Shown here: in pieces, positions 17,641-25,873 of the stretch | Numbering within the stretch: the stretch's first letter is position 1 | How the letters are laid out: every line of letters begins with the position of its first letter | Origin: Clostridiaceae bacterium | GTDB lineage: Bacteria > Bacillota > Clostridia > Oscillospirales > Butyricicoccaceae | Assembly (NCBI GenBank): GCA_018383195.1 | Contig: JAGZOP010000003.1 | Coordinates: 1 to 64,000 of the forward strand | Length of the DNA: 64,000 nucleotides | Direction: 5' to 3' | Made by a program: the position numbers and the translations under genes | Notes under the pieces: model-generated | Database searches by the model: none | Seen by the model: the letters and a program-made list of their open reading frames with translations, nothing else | Told to the model about the DNA's origin: nothing

Positions 17641-18495
17641 GCTTTCTTGCGGTGGGCATAGCCTGCCAAGCAGCGGCTCAAACTGCACGCCATGCATGGG
17701 GTCTGTGTGTTGTGCGGCAGTATAGCCGATGCAGGCGCAGACGAATGCCCCGGCTTTGGCTGCGCTGTCTGTCAGGCTGCTGCCCCCAAGCAGGGAGCCG
17801 AGCAGCACGGAGGCGAAAATATCGCCTGTACCGGGATAAAATCCCCCCAGACGCGCATGGCGGATATAAGCGGTATTCCCACCGGCGCAGCAGGCAACGG
17901 TGATCTCTTCGGGGCTGAGCTCCAGACCGGTCAGCACAATCTGCGCATGATAGCGTTCATGCAGCGCCGCGCACCAGTCGGCAGCTTCTTCGGCGTCGCG
18001 TACAGCAGCATCCGGACGTTTCCCGAGCAGGATGGCGGCTTCGGTGACATTGGGCGTAATCAGATCGGCACGTGCGCACAGTTCGCCCATACGCGCGGTC
18101 ATTTCCGGCGTGTAGGTGGCATAGACTTCTCCATTATCACCCATGACCGGATCGACAAGGAACAGACCGCCTGCCGCCTTGCACTGGGCGGCTTCGGCAA
18201 CGCAGTCGATTTGCAGCGCAGAGCCGAGAAAGCCGGAATATACGGCTTCAAAGGTCAGTCCAAGCTCCTTAAAATGTACCAGCATGGGATGAAGCGAACG
18301 GGTCAGATCGGCACAAATCCAACCGTCAATGGCGGTATGCGTGGAGAACACGGCAGTTGGCAGCGGCACGCACTGATGCCCCATGGCGCTGAGCACAGCA
18401 GTGATCGGCACAAGAGAGGAGCGCCCGAAGCAGGAAAGGTCATGCAGCGCTAAAATTTTCTTTTGTAGGGGTGAAATTGTATAAGAATCAGTCAT
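17623..18495 (-). CDS. Pyridoxamine/pyridoxal kinase (PfkB/ThiD-like)
   Basis: 290 residues from the ATG at 18495; the frame continues upstream without a ribosome site. LALHDLSCFGRSSLVPITAVLSAMG (about 14-38) is the pyridoxal kinase-type opening, VDPVMGDNGEVY the nucleotide-binding loop, and FYPGTGDIFASVLLG the GTGD anion hole with the catalytic Asp. It phosphorylates B6 vitamers (pathway from family knowledge). A hydroxymethylpyrimidine kinase role is less likely, because the opening matches PdxY/PdxK types. Confidence 0.85.
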   Translation of the reverse strand: MTDSYTISPLQKKILALHDLSCFGRSSLVPITAVLSAMGHQCVPLPTAVFSTHTAIDGWICADLTRSLHPMLVHFKELGLTFEAVYSGFLGSALQIDCVAEAAQCKAAGGLFLVDPVMGDNGEVYATYTPEMTARMGELCARADLITPNVTEAAILLGKRPDAAVRDAEEAADWCAALHERYHAQIVLTGLELSPEEITVACCAGGNTAYIRHARLGGFYPGTGDIFASVLLGSLLGGSSLTDSAAKAGAFVCACIGYTAAQHTDPMHGVQFEPLLGRLCPPQESKTAHQ

Positions 18496-18649
18496 AAGGA
18501 TGTAAAACCTCCGAATATGTCCATGATACCTTCTTTCACGGCATGCGTCAATACCTCTTGCCAAGGTGCGTCTCAAATGGTACGATAATACTATCCGGCA
18601 GGATGGCATGCCGGCAGACAACATGAAACCCCGAGAGAAAGGAAACTGA

Positions 18650-19915
18650 ATGAAACTGATGCGACGTATCTTGGCGGCAGGGCTTTCGCTTGCTCTGCTG
18701 GCTCCCGCAGGTGCACAGGCGGCAAACTCTGAAGAAGAGATGCGCGGCGTGTGGGTATCTTCGGTGTATAACCTCGACTATCCGACGAAAAAAACGGTTT
18801 CGGCGGACGAACTGAAACAACAGGCAAATCAGATTCTGGATGACTGTGAGCAGGCAGGGCTGAACACCGTGTTTTTGCAGGTGCGCCCAACTTCGGACGC
18901 GCTGTATGATTCCGACATTTTTCCGTGGAGCCACTGGCTGACCGGCACGCAGGGAACCGCACCGGAGGATGGCTTCGATCCGCTGGAATACTGGGTGGAC
19001 GAAGCGCATAGCCGCGGTCTGGAACTGCACGCATGGATCAACCCTTACCGTGTGACCCGCGACCAGAACTGGGAACGTCTGGACCCCTCGAACCCCGCCA
19101 AGACCCACAGCAGTTGGGCGGTGCCGTACAAGGACGGCAATTATTATTACGACCCCGGGCTGCCCGAGGTGCGTGAACTGGTCGTAGACGGCGCAGCGGA
19201 GATTGCAGAAAACTATGAGGTGGACGGCATCCATCTGGATGATTATTTTTATCCGGGCGCCGATTTCAACGATGCGGCAACCTATCAGAAGTACGGAAAA
19301 GGGTTTGACAACCTCGCTGACTGGCGGCGCGACAATGTCAACCAGCTGATTGCCGCGCTCGACGAGGAGCTGCATGAAATTGATCCGGAAATTCAGTTTG
19401 GTGTCAGTCCGTCCGGCATTTGGGCGAACAAGACGACCGACCCGCGCGGCTCGGATACGCGCGGATATGAAAGCTATACCAGTGCATACGCAGACAGTCT
19501 CGCGTGGATGGAAGCGGGAACGGTGGACTATATTATCCCGCAGATTTACTGGGAGATTGGTCACAGCGCCGCAGATTTCGCCACCCTGACCGATTGGTGG
19601 ACCAGTAAGACCAACGGTACCGATGTCAAGCTGTACATTGGGCTTGCGGCGTACAAGTGCCACGACAGCAGCACGCCGACGTGGACAACAACAAAACCGA
19701 TTTTTGATTCTTTGGAATACCTTGCGGCGCGTCCGGCAGTGGATGGCGCGGTATTCTTCCGCTACGGTTCCCTGAATGCGGTACCCGGTCTGCGGGAGGA
19801 AATTGCGGCGTGGTACCGCACAGACCACGCGCCGGAGAATGCGTTCACAAAGCCGGAACAAGCGGTCACCTTTGCGGGGATGTTTTCCATGTTCCTCACC
19901 GCGCTGCTTCGATAA
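18650..19915 (+). CDS. Secreted GHL10-type glycosyl hydrolase (DUF187)
   Basis: 421 residues with a clear signal peptide (MKLMRRILAAGLSLALLAPAGAQA). The mature protein starts EEEMRGVWVSSVYNLDYP, the hallmark of the GHL10/YngK family, then LNTVFLQVRPTSDALYDSD, LELHAWINPYR and DGIHLDDYFYP, which carries the conserved acidic residues of a TIM barrel. The substrate is unknown; related proteins are linked to the cell wall. ATG after GAGAGAAAGGAAACTGA. First of four tightly spaced genes. Confidence 0.9.
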   Translation: MKLMRRILAAGLSLALLAPAGAQAANSEEEMRGVWVSSVYNLDYPTKKTVSADELKQQANQILDDCEQAGLNTVFLQVRPTSDALYDSDIFPWSHWLTGTQGTAPEDGFDPLEYWVDEAHSRGLELHAWINPYRVTRDQNWERLDPSNPAKTHSSWAVPYKDGNYYYDPGLPEVRELVVDGAAEIAENYEVDGIHLDDYFYPGADFNDAATYQKYGKGFDNLADWRRDNVNQLIAALDEELHEIDPEIQFGVSPSGIWANKTTDPRGSDTRGYESYTSAYADSLAWMEAGTVDYIIPQIYWEIGHSAADFATLTDWWTSKTNGTDVKLYIGLAAYKCHDSSTPTWTTTKPIFDSLEYLAARPAVDGAVFFRYGSLNAVPGLREEIAAWYRTDHAPENAFTKPEQAVTFAGMFSMFLTALLR

Positions 19916-19925
19916 GGAGGACATC

Positions 19926-20654
19926 ATGCAGGAAGATTTGATGTATTTTGAAAAAGATTATCGGGTGACATTTGCGCAGATTGATAACCGCGGGATCGCA
20001 CGTCCCTCTGCGCTGTTTGAGATCATGCAGGACAGCGCGACCGAGCATGCCGATGCGCTGCATCTGACCGAAAATGAGGGCGTACTGTGGGTGCTCAGCC
20101 GGCTGCACTGCATCCTGACCCGCCCGGTACACGTGCATGAGGTCATTCATGTGCGAACCTGGTGCGCAGGTATCAAGGGTGCGACGTGGCTGCGCGCATT
20201 TGAACTGAAAATCGGGGAAGAAGAGATTGGGCAGGCGCTCAGCGCGTGGGTGATTCTTGACCGTGAAACCCGAAGGATTGTGCGTCCCACGCAGATGCCG
20301 GCGGCACGTTCGTATCTGGAACTCGCGCCGGGCAACTGCCCTGCGGTACCGGGCAAGCTGCTGTGCACGGCGCTCGCGCCGCATCATGTGCATACGGTGC
20401 GGTATTCCGACCTCGATATCAATGGTCATATGAACAACGTCAAGATTGTGGATGTGGTTTGCGATGGATTGGAACTGGACCGGCAGGATGGGTTGTTTGT
20501 TTCGGAAATTCAGGTCAATTATACTTCCGAGTGCATGCCGGGGGAGCAGATTGCGCTTTCATCCGGCATGGACGCGGACGGCTTGACCTATGTATTCGGC
20601 ACTGTGGACGGAAAAGCAAAATTCGAAGCCGCTGCCAGATTTTCTTCATACTAA
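19926..20654 (+). CDS. Acyl-ACP thioesterase
   Basis: 242 residues from the ATG at 19926 (AAGGAGGACATC ahead). Double hot-dog fold: the N-terminal half has FAQIDNRGIARPSALFEIMQDSATEHA and a C-terminal half begins HTVRYSDLDINGHMNNVKIVDVV, the conserved DxNxHxNN catalytic arrangement of FatA/FatB-type enzymes. It releases fatty acids from acyl carrier protein in the cytosol. It lies 10 bp after the GHL10 gene. Confidence 0.9.
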   Translation: MQEDLMYFEKDYRVTFAQIDNRGIARPSALFEIMQDSATEHADALHLTENEGVLWVLSRLHCILTRPVHVHEVIHVRTWCAGIKGATWLRAFELKIGEEEIGQALSAWVILDRETRRIVRPTQMPAARSYLELAPGNCPAVPGKLLCTALAPHHVHTVRYSDLDINGHMNNVKIVDVVCDGLELDRQDGLFVSEIQVNYTSECMPGEQIALSSGMDADGLTYVFGTVDGKAKFEAAARFSSY

Positions 20655-20670
20655 AAGGAGGGCACGACAG

Positions 20671-20976
20671 ATGGAACAAACGGAAAAGGATATGCTGCTT
20701 GGCGGGCTGCTTGCACTTTGTAGTCCGGAGAAGGTCATTTTACATGGTGCAAAGCGCGGCATCACCAGCGGGCGGCTGAAAACCGCCAGCCTGTGCATCG
20801 TCGTGCCGGACTGTGACAAAAAAGAGCTGCTCCGTCGGCTGTATCTGGAATTGCCGCTTGATTTTCAGGTGAATATCAATCTGTATACCCACGATGAGTG
20901 GGAAGAACTGGTTGACGATCCGGACAGTTATGCGGCGTGGATTGCGGAGAAAGGAACAGTGCTGTATGGCGCGTAG
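20671..20976 (+). CDS. Degenerate MNT-type nucleotidyltransferase-fold protein
   Basis: 101 residues from the ATG at 20671 (AAAGGAGGGCACGACAG ahead). The fold matches minimal nucleotidyltransferases paired with HEPN proteins: EKVILHG, DKKELLRRLYLELP, INLYTHDEWEELVDD and a final EKGTVLYG. The catalytic positions are lost. The usual GSxxRG reads GAKRG, the DxD metal site reads T-A-S before LCIVV, and the third Asp reads N in VNINLY. It should be unable to transfer nucleotides but could still bind its HEPN partner. The 3' end overlaps the HEPN gene. Confidence 0.75.
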   Translation: MEQTEKDMLLGGLLALCSPEKVILHGAKRGITSGRLKTASLCIVVPDCDKKELLRRLYLELPLDFQVNINLYTHDEWEELVDDPDSYAAWIAEKGTVLYGA

Positions 20977-21403
20977 CCGAAAAGGTGCGCGCGACAGTAT
21001 GTATTATTACAAATGGCTGGACAAAGCGCTGTGCGATTTGCAGGCGGCGCGCATTCTGCTGACTTGGGGCGGAGATCCGTCCAATATCGCATTTCATTGC
21101 CAGCAGTCCATTGAAAAGGCGCTCAAAGGATATCTGCTTTTTCGTACCGGACGGCATTATGATGGGCACAACCTGACCTATCTATGCAGGCAGGCGGTAC
21201 TGACCGATGAGCAGTTTACCGAATGGCTGGACGAAAGTGCAGCGCTCAACAACCTCTATATTGAGACGCGCTATCCGACCGACTTGCCGCTGGAACTGGA
21301 CAGTACGGCGGTGCGCAGCTATCTGCGCATGGCAGAGGACATGTTTGCAGCCATTCGGAAGGAACTATATGAGGGCGGACGCCCGCACCGGATTAAAAAA
21401 TGA
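20966..21403 (+). CDS. HEPN domain protein, partner of the MNT protein
   Basis: 145 residues from the ATG at 20966, which overlaps the preceding gene by 11 bp. Helical HEPN core: YYKWLDKALCDLQAARILL, then NIAFHCQQSIEKALKGYLLF (the conserved FHxQQxxEKxLKxxL helix), then IETRYPTDLPLE. No RxxxxH nuclease motif is visible, as usual for the PF05168 group. MNT-HEPN pairs act as toxin-antitoxin or substrate-binding modules; with a dead MNT the role here is open. Confidence 0.85.
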   Translation: MARSRKGARDSMYYYKWLDKALCDLQAARILLTWGGDPSNIAFHCQQSIEKALKGYLLFRTGRHYDGHNLTYLCRQAVLTDEQFTEWLDESAALNNLYIETRYPTDLPLELDSTAVRSYLRMAEDMFAAIRKELYEGGRPHRIKK

Positions 21404-21405
21404 AG

Positions 21406-21434
21406 AAAGCCTTCTCCAAGGAGAAGGCTTTTTT
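21406..21434 (+). terminator. Terminator of the GHL10-HEPN operon
   Basis: 12-bp stem, 21406-21417 with 21420-21431 (AAAGCCTTCTCC), a very short loop and a T6 tract. Confidence 0.85.
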
Positions 21435-21448
21435 GTGCGGAATACAGT

Positions 21449-22294
21449 TTATTCCTGTGCGTTCAGCGCAGCCTGATAGAGGGCGTTCTTTTTGACCCCA
21501 ATTTCAGCAGATACGGTTTTTACGGCATCCTTGAGGGTTTCGCCCGCGTCGATGCGCTGCTGCACGGCGGCAAGTGCGCGTGTCATGCGCTCGTCTTCGG
21601 TTTCGGATTCGATTTCCGCTGCGGCGCCCTCGAGAATGAGTACAAATTCCCCGCGCGGCGCGGTTTCGGCAAAGTATGCCTCGGCTTCCTCTAGGGTAAA
21701 GCGCAGCGTTTCTTCGTGGAGTTTGGTGATTTCGCGGGAGAGCGAAATCCGGCGGTCGCCGCCGAATGCGGCACGCAGGTCGGAAAGCGTCTGGCGCAGC
21801 TTGTGCGGCGCTTCATAGAAAATCATGGTGCGCGTTTCCCCGCGCAGAGCGTCCAGATGTTCGCGGCGCGCTTTTTTATTGACTGACAGGAAACCCTCAA
21901 AGCACCATCGACCGGTCGGCAGACCGGATGCGGCAAGCGCGCAGACGGCGGCACAGCAGCCAGGAACGGGAATCACCGGCACACCATGCTCTGCACACAG
22001 CGCAACCAGATCTTCACCGGGGTCGGAAACCGCCGGGGTACCCGCGTCTGTCACGAGTGCGCAGCTTTCTCCGGCGAGCAGACGCGCGAGGATTTCTTCG
22101 CCGCGCTGCCGGCGGTTGTGCTCATAGTAACTGATGAGCGGCTTCATGGGCAGGTCTAGCGCGGTCAGCAGCTTTTTGGTGACGCGCGTATCTTCGGCGG
22201 CAATAAAATCGACCGATGCCATGGTTTCGCGTGCGCGGGGAGAGAAGTCCCCTAAATTGCCGATGGGGGTTGCAACCAGATAAAGTGTACTCAT
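21449..22294 (-). CDS. rsmI: 16S rRNA (cytidine-1402-2'-O)-methyltransferase
   Basis: 281 residues from the ATG at 22294 (CAGGAGATATTACT ahead). Opens YLVATPIGNLGDFSPRA, the RsmI signature, then AAEDTRVTKKLL and VTDAGTPAVSDPG, all part of the tetrapyrrole-methylase fold SAM site. It 2'-O-methylates C1402 at the ribosome decoding centre. The C-terminal tail (ERMTRALAAVQQRIDAGE onward) is the usual helix-turn extension. It is convergent with the HEPN operon. Confidence 0.95.
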   Translation of the reverse strand: MSTLYLVATPIGNLGDFSPRARETMASVDFIAAEDTRVTKKLLTALDLPMKPLISYYEHNRRQRGEEILARLLAGESCALVTDAGTPAVSDPGEDLVALCAEHGVPVIPVPGCCAAVCALAASGLPTGRWCFEGFLSVNKKARREHLDALRGETRTMIFYEAPHKLRQTLSDLRAAFGGDRRISLSREITKLHEETLRFTLEEAEAYFAETAPRGEFVLILEGAAAEIESETEDERMTRALAAVQQRIDAGETLKDAVKTVSAEIGVKKNALYQAALNAQE

Positions 22295-22340
22295 AGTAAT
22301 ATCTCCTGAATTTATTACAAAAGAGGGATGCATCACAAAA

Positions 22341-22367
22341 AAATAACCGCTCAGTGCGCGGTTATTT
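22341..22367 (-). terminator. Terminator of the minus-strand XRE gene
   Basis: 10-bp stem, 22341-22350 with 22358-22367 (AAATAACCGC), followed by T-rich sequence when read leftward. It sits between the XRE gene and rsmI. Confidence 0.6.
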
Positions 22368-22531
22368 GAAAATTCTGCTTGGAATCGGCAGAAAACTATT
22401 TTCATTATATTGATTTTTGCGGATTTGTCAAGGCAGTCAGTCTTGAGCCTGACCGATCAGATTGATTTTTGCCCTTCTGTTTGCGGCAATAGACATTCAT
22501 GCAAGCCTATTTTAGGGCTGCTCTTTCACAA

Positions 22532-23110
22532 TTATTCATGAGACGGTTCGTCGGAGGATACCTTTTTACCATGCCGTGACAGACGGCGCAGACGCTGCGC
22601 CAATGCAAAGCGGCGGTCGAGCGGTTTCCAGAACAGCAGAACCAGTCCGATGAACAGCAGCACCCAACAGGAGATGGTCAGGGGGGACAGGTCGTGCAGA
22701 CGGACAAATCCCGCATAACCTGTCCAGACTTGGGTATAGTTCTGCATCGGATCTTGAACGATATAGGTCGCGGGATACACACGCGAGAGCACCCAAACCA
22801 CAAAGAGGGCAAGGGATGAAGCACCGGTCAGGATAGCGCCGACCAGCAGTTTCACGTTCAATCTGCGGCGCGGGGGCGGAACGAATTCCTGCGCGGGCGC
22901 CGGGGGTGTGACCATGCTTTCTTTGAGCAGGTAGTCGGTGGAGACTTGGAAAAAGTCGCTGAGCACGAGCAGCTTTTCCACGTCAGGCAGGGATGCGTTC
23001 AGTTCCCACTTGCTGACCGCCTGACGGGTGACGCCGAGCGCTTCTGCGAGCTGCTCCTGCGACAGTCCTTTCGCGCGGCGGAGTGTTTGCAGTTTTTCAC
23101 CGAATTTCAT
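22532..23110 (-). CDS. XRE-family regulator with membrane segments
   Basis: 192 residues. Residues 3-58 are a Cro/CI-type HTH (LRRAKGLSQEQLAEALGVTRQAVSKWE), followed by a Pro-rich linker and two hydrophobic spans (LVGAILTGASSLALFVVWVL, about 92-111, and ISCWVLLFIGLVLLFW, about 147-162). A membrane-tethered HTH protein of this type is common in Clostridia; targets are unknown. It is divergent from the MerR-type gene, with about 200 bp shared between them. ATG after CGGAGGTGATTCTCT. Confidence 0.85.
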   Translation of the reverse strand: MKFGEKLQTLRRAKGLSQEQLAEALGVTRQAVSKWELNASLPDVEKLLVLSDFFQVSTDYLLKESMVTPPAPAQEFVPPPRRRLNVKLLVGAILTGASSLALFVVWVLSRVYPATYIVQDPMQNYTQVWTGYAGFVRLHDLSPLTISCWVLLFIGLVLLFWKPLDRRFALAQRLRRLSRHGKKVSSDEPSHE

Positions 23111-23257
23111 AGAGAATCACCTCCGTTTGATGGTGAGAACAGTATCTCATTTTTTGCAGTTGCATGCCAGCGATTCACGCAGACATTTGCGCAACTGGCA
23201 GTTGCGGCTGAAATTTTCGTATTTTCAGCAAAGAAAAAAGAAAAATTTCAAAACATC

Positions 23258-23288
23258 TTGACATTACAGCTACTTGATCCCTTATAGT
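23258..23288 (+). promoter_or_regulatory. MerR-type promoter with 19-bp spacer
   Basis: TTGACA at 23258-23263 and TATAGT at 23283-23288 are 19 bp apart, the long spacer typical of promoters activated by MerR proteins. A dyad (CTACT and AGTAG) lies in the spacer and -10 region. It immediately precedes the MerR-family gene, suggesting autoregulation. Confidence 0.65.
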
Positions 23289-23311
23289 AGAAACAGAAAG
23301 GAGCGAATCAC

Positions 23312-24157
23312 ATGACGATCCGTGAGGTGGAACAATGTACGGGGCTGCCCAAGCAGACCATCCGATACTATGAAAAAGAGGGGCTGCTGCATCCGACACG
23401 GCAAGAAGGGAATGCTTACCGGAACTTCTCCGAAGAGGATGTCCGAACCCTCAAACTGATTAAGGTATTCCGTAAGCTGGATTTCCCGCTTGCGACTGTG
23501 AAGCAGATGCTGCAAGGAGAAACCGATTTGCAGCTTGCACTCGAAGAACAGATCAAGGCATTGCAGCAGACCGCAGAACAACTGGAGAGCTGTATTGAAT
23601 TTTGCCAGAAGCTGCGAGGGGAGCAGAGGATTGAAACGATTGATCCGGACCGCTGCCTTGCAGAAATGGAACGTCAGGAAAAGGAGGGGCATATGTTTTA
23701 CAATTTTCTATCGGATACCCGAAAAATGTACAAAGCCGAGCGCGCCAAGTCGTTTTCGTTTGAGCCGGACACCATGATCGGGAATAAGCGGGAGTTTACC
23801 GACGCTTTGCTGCAATATGCCGCAGAGAATCAGAAAGAGATTACCATTTTGAAAGAGAGCATGTATCCGGAGTTTGAGATGGAGGGGCAGGTTTATACAG
23901 CGGAGCGGTATTTCAGCCGCTTTGGAGCAGTCGTGACCTGTACGCTCAAAGACCCTGAATCGGTAGAACCCGCTGAAATTCCGAAAAAAACACGCAAAAA
24001 ATATCGTCTGGCGTTCAAGGTTCTGCCGATTGTGGTGATTTTCGTGGTTTTGTGGGCAGTAGAGGCACAGCAGATGAGCATAGGGGAAGCGCTCGGTGTT
24101 GCACTGACGCTCACCGTGGTATACTATACAATGTGGAGATTCACCTATCGCCGCTGA
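23312..24157 (+). CDS. MerR-family regulator with C-terminal membrane spans
   Basis: 281 residues. Winged HTH at 1-70 (TIREVEQCTGLPKQTIRYYEKEGLL, the MerR opening), then a coiled-coil dimer helix (about 75-115), an uncharacterised middle region and two hydrophobic spans at the end (LPIVVIFVVLWAV, and ALGVALTLTVVYY). The membrane tail is unusual for MerR proteins and suggests sensing at the membrane (inference). ATG after AGAAAGGAGCGAATCAC. The promoter shows the MerR 19-bp spacer. Confidence 0.85.
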   Translation: MTIREVEQCTGLPKQTIRYYEKEGLLHPTRQEGNAYRNFSEEDVRTLKLIKVFRKLDFPLATVKQMLQGETDLQLALEEQIKALQQTAEQLESCIEFCQKLRGEQRIETIDPDRCLAEMERQEKEGHMFYNFLSDTRKMYKAERAKSFSFEPDTMIGNKREFTDALLQYAAENQKEITILKESMYPEFEMEGQVYTAERYFSRFGAVVTCTLKDPESVEPAEIPKKTRKKYRLAFKVLPIVVIFVVLWAVEAQQMSIGEALGVALTLTVVYYTMWRFTYRR

Positions 24158-24159
24158 GT

Positions 24160-24954
24160 TCAGTCTGAGACAAGCCCAAAGTGGACGAGGGCATTCCAGA
24201 TGCCGTCGTGATCGACGTCGGTGGTGACATAGTCGGCGGCTGCCTTGACCGCATCGACCGCGTTGCCCATCGCCACGCCGATTTTGGCATGCATAAGCAT
24301 GTCAAGGTCATTGCCGCCGTCGCCGAACGCCATGACTTCCTCGGGCGCAATGCCGAAATGCCGGATCATATGATCCATACCGACCGGCTTGCCACCGTCT
24401 GCCGGGATGACGTCGGTGAACAGCGGCATCCAGCGTGCCGCTTTGCAGCCGGGGAGGTGGCGGAAAAATTCAGGTTCTTCGGCTTCGGAGATAAACGGGC
24501 TGAGCTGATATACCTTGTTCTTCAGTGCGCATCGCACATCGACGACAGGGCCGATTACATCCACATTGCTGCCGATTAAGGCAGCAAATTGATCGGTGAA
24601 TTCATTATGCAGGTTGATATAGAGCCGGTCGAGCTCAATAAAATCGCAGGCAATCTGCTTTTTCTCGAGATAGGGCAGCAGAGAAGCAATCGATTCGGAT
24701 GGGATATATTGCTCGTGGATGACCTGATCGCCCACCAGACAGTACTGACCGTTCATGGTCACATAACCGTCAAAATCGAAATCAAAGACCTCACGCAGAT
24801 ACCCTGCGGTTTTCGGGGGACGACCGGTGGCGACAAACAGCTTGACGCCCTGCTCGCGCAGAAGCCGGAGCGCACGCTGTGTGGACTCCGGTACCTGATG
24901 GGTCTGGAAGCTGAGCAGTGTGCCATCAATATCGAAAAAAATCGCGCGGATCAT
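24160..24954 (-). CDS. Cof-type HAD-IIB phosphatase
   Basis: 264 residues. Motif I FFDIDGTLLSF carries the nucleophile and acid Asp pair (about 7-17), motif II is FVATGRPPKTA, and motif IV is MAFGDGGNDLDML near residue 213. The C2B cap lies between. Typical substrates are sugar phosphates or flavin/pyridoxal phosphates; the real one cannot be inferred. It is convergent with the MerR gene, with only 2 bp between stops, so the two transcripts must overlap at their ends. Confidence 0.93.
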   Translation of the reverse strand: MIRAIFFDIDGTLLSFQTHQVPESTQRALRLLREQGVKLFVATGRPPKTAGYLREVFDFDFDGYVTMNGQYCLVGDQVIHEQYIPSESIASLLPYLEKKQIACDFIELDRLYINLHNEFTDQFAALIGSNVDVIGPVVDVRCALKNKVYQLSPFISEAEEPEFFRHLPGCKAARWMPLFTDVIPADGGKPVGMDHMIRHFGIAPEEVMAFGDGGNDLDMLMHAKIGVAMGNAVDAVKAAADYVTTDVDHDGIWNALVHFGLVSD

Positions 24955-25008
24955 AGGAAAATCCTCCTGAAAAGTAGAATCATTATAAAGTATATCATAG
25001 ATATGGAC

Positions 25009-25043
25009 AAAAAAACAGCCGGTTAAACCGGCTGTTTTTTTTT
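25009..25043 (-). terminator. Terminator between HAD and signal-peptide genes
   Basis: Stem AAACAGCCGGT with ACCGGCTGTTT (about 25013-25023 with 25027-25037), a three-base loop, and long A and T runs on both sides. It serves the minus-strand gene to its right. Confidence 0.85.
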
Positions 25044-25047
25044 GAAG

Positions 25048-25647
25048 CTATATGTGGTAAAGAGTATTCCAGCTGATAGGCAGACGGATATAGTACGTGC
25101 TGCGCAGGCGGACGAGCTGCCACCCGTCGCGCACTAACGCGGAGCAGCCGACCTCGCGGGCCATCGTACCGCTCCCTAGGCATTGCAGCTTAGTCGGGGC
25201 GTTCAGCGCAACATGAAAAGAGGGAATCTCGGCATAGAAGCCACCCGTTGTTTCCGGTACGGCGTAGTCGGTGAGCACTTCCCGCAGCGCGCCGTCCGAT
25301 TGCAGCACATAGGCACCGTAGTGCAGCGCTTGCGCGTCCACCGAAGCTGTGCCGGCGAAGTGGATGACTTGCTCGCGCGACCAGTCGATGGGGCGGTCGA
25401 TTACAATGCCGTGTGCCTGCAGCGAAGCGGCGAGCGCGGTTTGCTGCGTCAATATTTCGGGTTCGTGTGTGGTGTGCACGGTTGGCGGCGCCTCGTCCTG
25501 CACGGGGAGCGCCTCGTCCAGATGGAACTCTAAAGCGGCAGCCTGCTCGAAGCTCTGTGGTACTATCGGATAGCAGAGCGTTCCGCCTGCCATACAGATG
25601 CAGGCAGTGAAACATAATGCGGCTGCACCCAAAATGCGGCGTTTCAT
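25048..25647 (-). CDS. Secreted protein of unknown function
   Basis: 199 residues from the ATG at 25647, supported by AAAGGAGGGACGCAT; the open frame extends upstream through the tsf terminator but without a ribosome site. The signal peptide is MKRRILGAAALCFTACICMAGG. The mature part has an acidic/Pro stretch and a C-terminal region with short aromatic strands (RLRSTYYIRLPISWNTLYHI). No family recognised. It is monocistronic, bounded by terminators. Confidence 0.7.
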   Translation of the reverse strand: MKRRILGAAALCFTACICMAGGTLCYPIVPQSFEQAAALEFHLDEALPVQDEAPPTVHTTHEPEILTQQTALAASLQAHGIVIDRPIDWSREQVIHFAGTASVDAQALHYGAYVLQSDGALREVLTDYAVPETTGGFYAEIPSFHVALNAPTKLQCLGSGTMAREVGCSALVRDGWQLVRLRSTYYIRLPISWNTLYHI

Positions 25648-25770
25648 ATGCGTCCCTCCTTTGCGGAAAAGGGAAGAAGTACCTTCTATTGCTCTCAGTA
25701 TAGCAGATTGCAGAGCATAAAAAAACTGGCAGGATGCCAAAAAAGTGAAAACTGAAATTGACGGAACCAT

Positions 25771-25802
25771 CAAAAAAAGGACAGGCACAAAGCCTGTCCT
25801 TT
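25771..25802 (-). terminator. Terminator of rpsB-tsf
   Basis: 11-bp stem, 25776-25786 with 25792-25802 (AAAGGACAGGC), followed leftward by T7. Confidence 0.85.
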
Positions 25803-25873
25803 CTAATTTACGATGCCACATCGAAGCGTACAAAACCAGTGACAACCGGTTTTGCAGAAAGCCATTGCGTGGC

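Noticed and set aside
24141..24350. Short minus-strand frame at the HAD gene end
   Set aside because: Different frame of the HAD phosphatase gene without a start signal.
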